Shown here piece by piece: positions 39,582 through 43,787 of a stretch of DNA of 43,787 nucleotides. Position 1 is the first letter of the stretch. Each line of letters opens with the position of its first letter. The DNA is from Staphylococcus petrasii (GTDB taxonomy: Bacteria > Bacillota > Bacilli > Staphylococcales > Staphylococcaceae), in the NCBI RefSeq assembly GCF_002902565.1, contig NZ_PPRC01000031.1:1-43787 (forward strand). The letters are read 5' to 3'. The notes beneath the pieces were generated by a model. That model did not search any database. It had not been told where the DNA came from and saw only the letters and a list, made by a program, of their open reading frames with translations. Both the position numbers and the translations under genes were made by a program.

Positions 39582-40081
39582 TAGCTCATAGTCACATCAA
39601 TGACTTTAGTTTCGCCTTTAACTACTGCTTGAACGTCATCGATATGAAGTGATTCAGTTTGGTCTGAATTAGTAATAATAATTGGTGAGATAACATCTTT
39701 AGCATTTTTTCTGATATATTCTAAATCAAATTTTAATAATGGATCGCCAACTTTAACTGTATCGCCACTATTTACTAAAATTTCGAAACCTTGGCCATCA
39801 AGTTGAACAGTATCTAAACCGATGTGTACTAAAAGTTCAAGGCCATTGTCAGCTTTCAAACCAATCGCATGTTTTGTAGGAAAGACATTATCTACTTTCC
39901 CTTCGATTGGTGATACTACTTCTCCTTCAGAAGGATTAATACCAAAACCTTCGCCCATCATTTTTTGTGCAAATACTGGATCTGGAATGTCTTCAATTTT
40001 TACATATTCACCAGTAAGCGGTGCATAAATTTGAATTTCTTTATTAACTTCTTTACCTTTACCAAATAATTTTTTAAACAT
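39581..40081 (-). CDS. crr: PTS glucose-type IIA protein
   Basis: This 166-residue soluble IIA-Glc domain passes phosphate from HPr to sugar-specific IIB domains and can help set carbon catabolite control. The phosphorylated histidine is His86 (LLVHIGLDT), with the second active-site His71 (PTKHAIG). It is a stand-alone EIIA, not fused to IIC or IIB. The ATG at 40081 follows AGGAGT, 12 nt after the msrB stop. Its place behind the msr genes is the same in S. aureus. Confidence 0.95.
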   Translation of the reverse strand: MFKKLFGKGKEVNKEIQIYAPLTGEYVKIEDIPDPVFAQKMMGEGFGINPSEGEVVSPIEGKVDNVFPTKHAIGLKADNGLELLVHIGLDTVQLDGQGFEILVNSGDTVKVGDPLLKFDLEYIRKNAKDVISPIIITNSDQTESLHIDDVQAVVKGETKVIDVTMS

Positions 40082-40093
40082 GTTTATTCACTC

Positions 40094-40522
40094 CTATTTT
40101 TCAAAATGTGGAATTAAATCGCCATATCCAAGCTCTTCTAATTTCTCATATGGTATGAACTGAATAGCAGCCGAATTAATACAATAACGTAAGCCACCAC
40201 TTTCTCTAGGACCGTCGTTAAAAACATGTCCTAAATGACTATTTGCTTCTTCGGATCTTACTTCAGTTCTAACCATACCGAATGTTTTATCAACGAGTTC
40301 AATAATTTCATCATCATCGATTGCTTTTGAAAAGCTAGGCCATCCACAATTTGATTCGAATTTTTCTTCAGATGTAAATAAGGGTTTACCTGAAATTTTA
40401 TCAACATAAATACCTTTATCAAAATGATTCCAATATTCATTTTGGAATGGAGGCTCAGTACCATTTTCTTGTGTTACTAAGTACTCCATCTCATTTAATT
40501 CATTTTTATTTTTTTTAATCAT
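40094..40522 (-). CDS. msrB: Peptide-methionine (R)-S-oxide reductase MsrB
   Basis: The 142-residue enzyme reduces the R form of methionine sulfoxide. The catalytic Cys114 is in [13 protein letters not shown], a second Cys59 lies in ESNCGWPSF, and [10 protein letters not shown] is conserved. The start is the ATG at 40522. The longest frame runs to 40696 but lies wholly inside msrA and would add 58 foreign residues. It overlaps msrA by 8 nt. The upstream site is a weak GGGGGT, so translation is likely coupled to msrA. Confidence 0.94.
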   Translation of the reverse strand: MIKKNKNELNEMEYLVTQENGTEPPFQNEYWNHFDKGIYVDKISGKPLFTSEEKFESNCGWPSFSKAIDDDEIIELVDKTFGMVRTEVRSEEANSHLGHVFNDGPRESGGLRYCINSAAIQFIPYEKLEELGYGDLIPHFEK

Positions 40523-41042
40523 TTTTTGACCCCCAATGTGATTCAATAAAAGCTTTTCTACCTGATCCACGTTGGTATTGTTCGTAGTGCATAGGATTTT
40601 TCTTATAATAATCTTGGTGATAATCCTCTGCAGGATAAAAATTCTTATAAGGAAGCACAGGCGTAATGACAGGTTTTTTAAATATACCTTGTTCATTTAA
40701 CTGTTGAATTTTTAATTCAGCAGCTTGCTTTTGTTGTTCATCATGATAAAAAATAGCTGGTTCATAACTTTCGCCTCTATCAAAGAATTGACCGCTATTA
40801 TCAGTTGGATCAAATGTTTTAAAGTAAACATCTAAAATATTTTCAAAAGACGTAATTTCAGGATTGTAAGTGATTTGTACAGCTTCTCTATGGCCTGTTT
40901 TATTCGTACAAACTTGTTCATATGTGGGATTCTCTACGTCACCGCCACTATAACCTGAAACTACACTTTCAATACCTGGATACGAAGTGAATGGTTTAAC
41001 CATGCACCAAAAGCATCCTCCAGCAAATGTTGCGTATGCCAT
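40515..41042 (-). CDS. msrA: Peptide-methionine (S)-S-oxide reductase MsrA
   Basis: The 175-residue enzyme repairs the S form of methionine sulfoxide with thioredoxin. The catalytic motif GGCFWC (8-13) gives Cys10 as nucleophile. The segment [13 protein letters not shown] and the glutamate/tyrosine substrate pocket are typical. The ATG at 41042 follows AAGGAGG. The end overlaps msrB by 8 nt. Staphylococci have several msrA copies; this one is paired with msrB and followed by crr. Confidence 0.94.
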   Translation of the reverse strand: MAYATFAGGCFWCMVKPFTSYPGIESVVSGYSGGDVENPTYEQVCTNKTGHREAVQITYNPEITSFENILDVYFKTFDPTDNSGQFFDRGESYEPAIFYHDEQQKQAAELKIQQLNEQGIFKKPVITPVLPYKNFYPAEDYHQDYYKKNPMHYEQYQRGSGRKAFIESHWGSKND

Positions 41043-41127
41043 TTGATTACCTCCTTTGTTATTATTTAAATTTACGACAATATGAATTGATTTTAAAGTG
41101 ATTTACTTACACAACACTTAAAATATA

Positions 41128-41967
41128 TTAATGACGAACAACGACTAGCCCTATTGCCCCTTGTCCAGTATGAGTTGAAATAACTGGTGTTGTGACATTG
41201 ACATCATATTCTTGTGGGCCAAAGGCGTCATCAAATTGTGATTTTAACTTTTCAACAAAATCAATCACATTAGCGTGTGCAACACCGATTGATTTAATTT
41301 TATGCTTGTCAATAAATTCTGAAATTTCTTTTTTTAAATACTGGATACTTGAATTCTGAGTACGCGCATTATGCACCATTTCTAAATAGCCATCTTCAAG
41401 CGTACCAATAGGTTTGATTTTCATAATGTTTCCAATAAAACCTTTTGTCTTACTAATACGTCCACCTTTTATTAATTGATTAAGTTGACCAATCACTACA
41501 AATAATTTTGTATTTTTTTGTACTTCTTTAAGATTTTCAACTATTTCGTTAGAAGAGAGATTAGTATTAATTAATTCAACTAATTTTTGAATTTGATAAC
41601 CTAGACCGAATGAAATTGATTTTGAATCAATAACGGTTATATTGGCATCTACCATTTCACTTGCTTGTAGTGCAGTATTGTAAGTTCCACTTAGTCCGGA
41701 TGACATGTGTATACTAAAAATTTCTACATCATCTTTCGCTAGTGTTTCATATAGTTCGATAAACTTGCCAATTGGTGGTTGACTCGTCTTAACATCGGCG
41801 TCGTCTTCGATATGTTGTATATATTCTTCAGATGTAATATCTAATTGATCGACATAAGATTTACCATCAATTGTTACACTCAAAGGAATGACGTGGATGT
41901 TATGCTGCTTTAAATAGTCTTGTGATAAATCTGACGTAGAATCCGTCACTATAATTTGTTTTGTCAT
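41128..41967 (-). CDS. fakB2: DegV-family fatty acid-binding protein FakB2
   Basis: The 279-residue protein has the DegV fold, which holds a fatty acid and presents it to the kinase FakA for phosphorylation to acyl-phosphate. Family motifs are [18 protein letters not shown] and [10 protein letters not shown], with [11 protein letters not shown] later. In S. aureus the DegV gene beside dfrA and thyA is, as I recall, FakB2, which prefers unsaturated acids. I use that name by position and similarity. The ATG at 41967 follows TGGAGGTA; an upstream in-frame codon at 41979 is less likely. It starts 21 nt after the dfrA stop. Confidence 0.88.
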   Translation of the reverse strand: MTKQIIVTDSTSDLSQDYLKQHNIHVIPLSVTIDGKSYVDQLDITSEEYIQHIEDDADVKTSQPPIGKFIELYETLAKDDVEIFSIHMSSGLSGTYNTALQASEMVDANITVIDSKSISFGLGYQIQKLVELINTNLSSNEIVENLKEVQKNTKLFVVIGQLNQLIKGGRISKTKGFIGNIMKIKPIGTLEDGYLEMVHNARTQNSSIQYLKKEISEFIDKHKIKSIGVAHANVIDFVEKLKSQFDDAFGPQEYDVNVTTPVISTHTGQGAIGLVVVRH

Positions 41968-41988
41968 AAATACCTCCATTAAATCACT

Positions 41989-42495
<507 letters not shown>

Positions 42496-42600
42496 TTAAG
42501 GATAAATTTTTGATTTTTGTTAAGTTATGCATTTAATTATTTATTAAAACGTAATCGTACGGTTACTTCATTTTCAAATAAATAAAAAATTGAGATAGCT

Positions 42601-43557
42601 TTAAACTGCAATTGGTGCTTTGATTGCAGGATGTGACTGATAATCTATTAATTCAAGATCTTCATAATTGATATCGAAAATCGAAGCATCAGAATTTATT
42701 TGTAACGTTGGAGGCGTATAGCTCTCTCTAGATAGTTGTGTTTGAATAGCATCAATATGATTTGAATAAATATGCGCATCTCCAAATGTGTGGACAAATT
42801 CGCCTACTTCAAGGCCACATTCTTTAGCTATAAGGTGTGTTAATAAAGCGTAGCTAGCAATGTTAAAAGGCACACCTAAGAATATATCTGCGCTACGTTG
42901 ATATAATTGACAACTTAATTTACCGTCTTGCACATAAAATTGGAACATTGTATGACAAGGTGGTAAAGCCATTGAATCAATTTCAGCAGGATTCCAAGCA
43001 GATACAATATGACGTCGTGAATTAGGATTCTCTTTAATTTGTTGGATCACTGTTTTCAATTGATCAAAGTGGTTCCCTTCTTTATCTACCCAATCACGCC
43101 ATTGTTTACCATATACATTTCCTAAATCGCCATATTTTTCAGCAAAACTATCATCGTTTAAGATGCGTTGCTTAAATTTAGACATTTCTTCTTTATATTG
43201 CTCATTAAATTCAGAATCTTCTAAGGCTCTATGACCAAAATTTGTCATATCTGGACCATGATAATCTTCAGATTGAATGTATTTCTCAAAAGCCCATTCA
43301 TTCCAAATGTTATTATTATATTTTAATAAATATTGAATGTTGGTATCGCCTTTAATAAACCACAATAATTCAGTAGCCACTAATTTAAAAGATACTTTTT
43401 TTGTAGTTAAAAGCGGAAATCCTTTCGATAAATCAAATCGTAGTTGATGACCAAATTTTGAAATAGTACCAGTATGTGTTCGATCATCACGTTCATTACC
43501 TATTTTTAAGATTTCTTCGCATAAGCTGTGATACGCTGAATCAAAGGGGTTTAACAT
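42601..43557 (-). CDS. thyA: Thymidylate synthase
   Basis: ThyA methylates dUMP to dTMP and turns methylene-THF into dihydrofolate. The 318-residue protein has the active-site Cys201 in [11 protein letters not shown] and the phosphate-binding Arg pair 181-182 in [12 protein letters not shown]. The C-terminal part includes [10 protein letters not shown]. The ATG at 43557 follows AGGAGA. It is followed after 126 bp by dfrA, the enzyme that recycles its folate product. A -10 element lies about 35 bp upstream. Confidence 0.97.
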   Translation of the reverse strand: MLNPFDSAYHSLCEEILKIGNERDDRTHTGTISKFGHQLRFDLSKGFPLLTTKKVSFKLVATELLWFIKGDTNIQYLLKYNNNIWNEWAFEKYIQSEDYHGPDMTNFGHRALEDSEFNEQYKEEMSKFKQRILNDDSFAEKYGDLGNVYGKQWRDWVDKEGNHFDQLKTVIQQIKENPNSRRHIVSAWNPAEIDSMALPPCHTMFQFYVQDGKLSCQLYQRSADIFLGVPFNIASYALLTHLIAKECGLEVGEFVHTFGDAHIYSNHIDAIQTQLSRESYTPPTLQINSDASIFDINYEDLELIDYQSHPAIKAPIAV

Positions 43558-43590
43558 AGTGTCATCTCCTAAATTTTTGTATTAACTATT

Positions 43591-43596
43591 ATTATA
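43591..43596 (-). promoter_or_regulatory. -10 element of thyA
   Basis: On the leftward strand a perfect TATAAT lies 34 bp before the thyA start. The -35 region (TTTAAT, 43614-43619) is poor, so the call is tentative. Confidence 0.5.
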
Positions 43597-43700
43597 CTAG
43601 AAAATGAGAGGTTATTAAATTAACTCTAATAGAGTTCCTCAGTTTTTCGAAATTTTGAACATTTTTGTAGTCTAAATTTTGAAAATGGAAGCGTGAATAT

Positions 43701-43756
43701 AAAAATAAAAACCTATAATAAACTCTTTGAAAAATCAATTAGTTATTATAGGTTTT
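43701..43756 (-). terminator. Terminator at the right edge
   Basis: A 14-bp perfect stem pairs 43708-43721 (AAAACCTATAATAA) with 43743-43756. On the leftward strand it is followed by TTTTATTTTT. It probably ends a leftward gene lying beyond the right edge of the window. Confidence 0.85.
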
Positions 43757-43787
43757 AGAAATTTATATATATAGATTGATTTTATTT

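Noticed and set aside
40523-40696. N-terminal extension of msrB
   Set aside because: The extra 58 codons lie wholly within msrA in another frame and look like translated shadow, not an MsrB domain.

Overview
This window is low-GC Firmicute chromosome, almost certainly from a coagulase-negative Staphylococcus. Nearly every protein resembles the Staphylococcus aureus core proteins I know (CvfB, PstB, ArlR, MurG, DHFR), and the gene order matches the staphylococcal segment from the pst genes to thyA. I cannot fix the species. I see no insertion sequence, prophage, CRISPR array, tRNA or rRNA gene. Nearly all genes are intact; the one truncated gene is cut only by the left window edge.

Layout, left to right. 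The end of an iron/siderophore-type binding protein (2-226), a small membrane protein, and pepF. Then the leftward phosphate uptake operon pstS-pstC-pstA-pstB-phoU (2783-7421) with a phased PhoP-type box upstream, followed by cvfB. A rightward ABC-F gene follows, then the lysine regulon: promoter, lysine riboswitch, terminator, and lysC-asd-dapA-dapB-dapD-(M20 deacetylase)-alr2-lysA (10576-19206), which makes diaminopimelate and lysine by the acetyl route.

The middle holds a cold-shock gene with a long leader, a DUF1033 gene, acyP, xpaC-telA, and brnQ. It also holds a MoxR-type AAA ATPase / VWA protein pair, a DUF6501-like gene and a two-domain VOC protein. A gene-poor stretch of about 670 bp (27738-28406) precedes sucA-sucB (2-oxoglutarate dehydrogenase E1/E2). 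The two-component system arlR-arlS comes next.

The 34839-35375 gap carries a promoter overlapped by two Fur boxes, C-rich unpaired runs and a strong terminator. This is the signature of the iron-sparing small RNA IsrR. The right part is leftward: ctpA-acetyltransferase-murG-pgpB (cell envelope), msrA-msrB-crr-yozE (methionine sulfoxide repair and the PTS IIA protein), and thyA-dfrA-fakB2 (thymidylate/folate and fatty-acid binding).

The points most worth a second look are four. The IsrR locus. An alanine-racemase-like gene with altered signature motifs sitting where a diaminopimelate epimerase is needed. An ABC-F protein in which one of the two ATP sites is degenerate in all its non-Walker-B elements. 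And the uncharacterised AAA/VWA pair.
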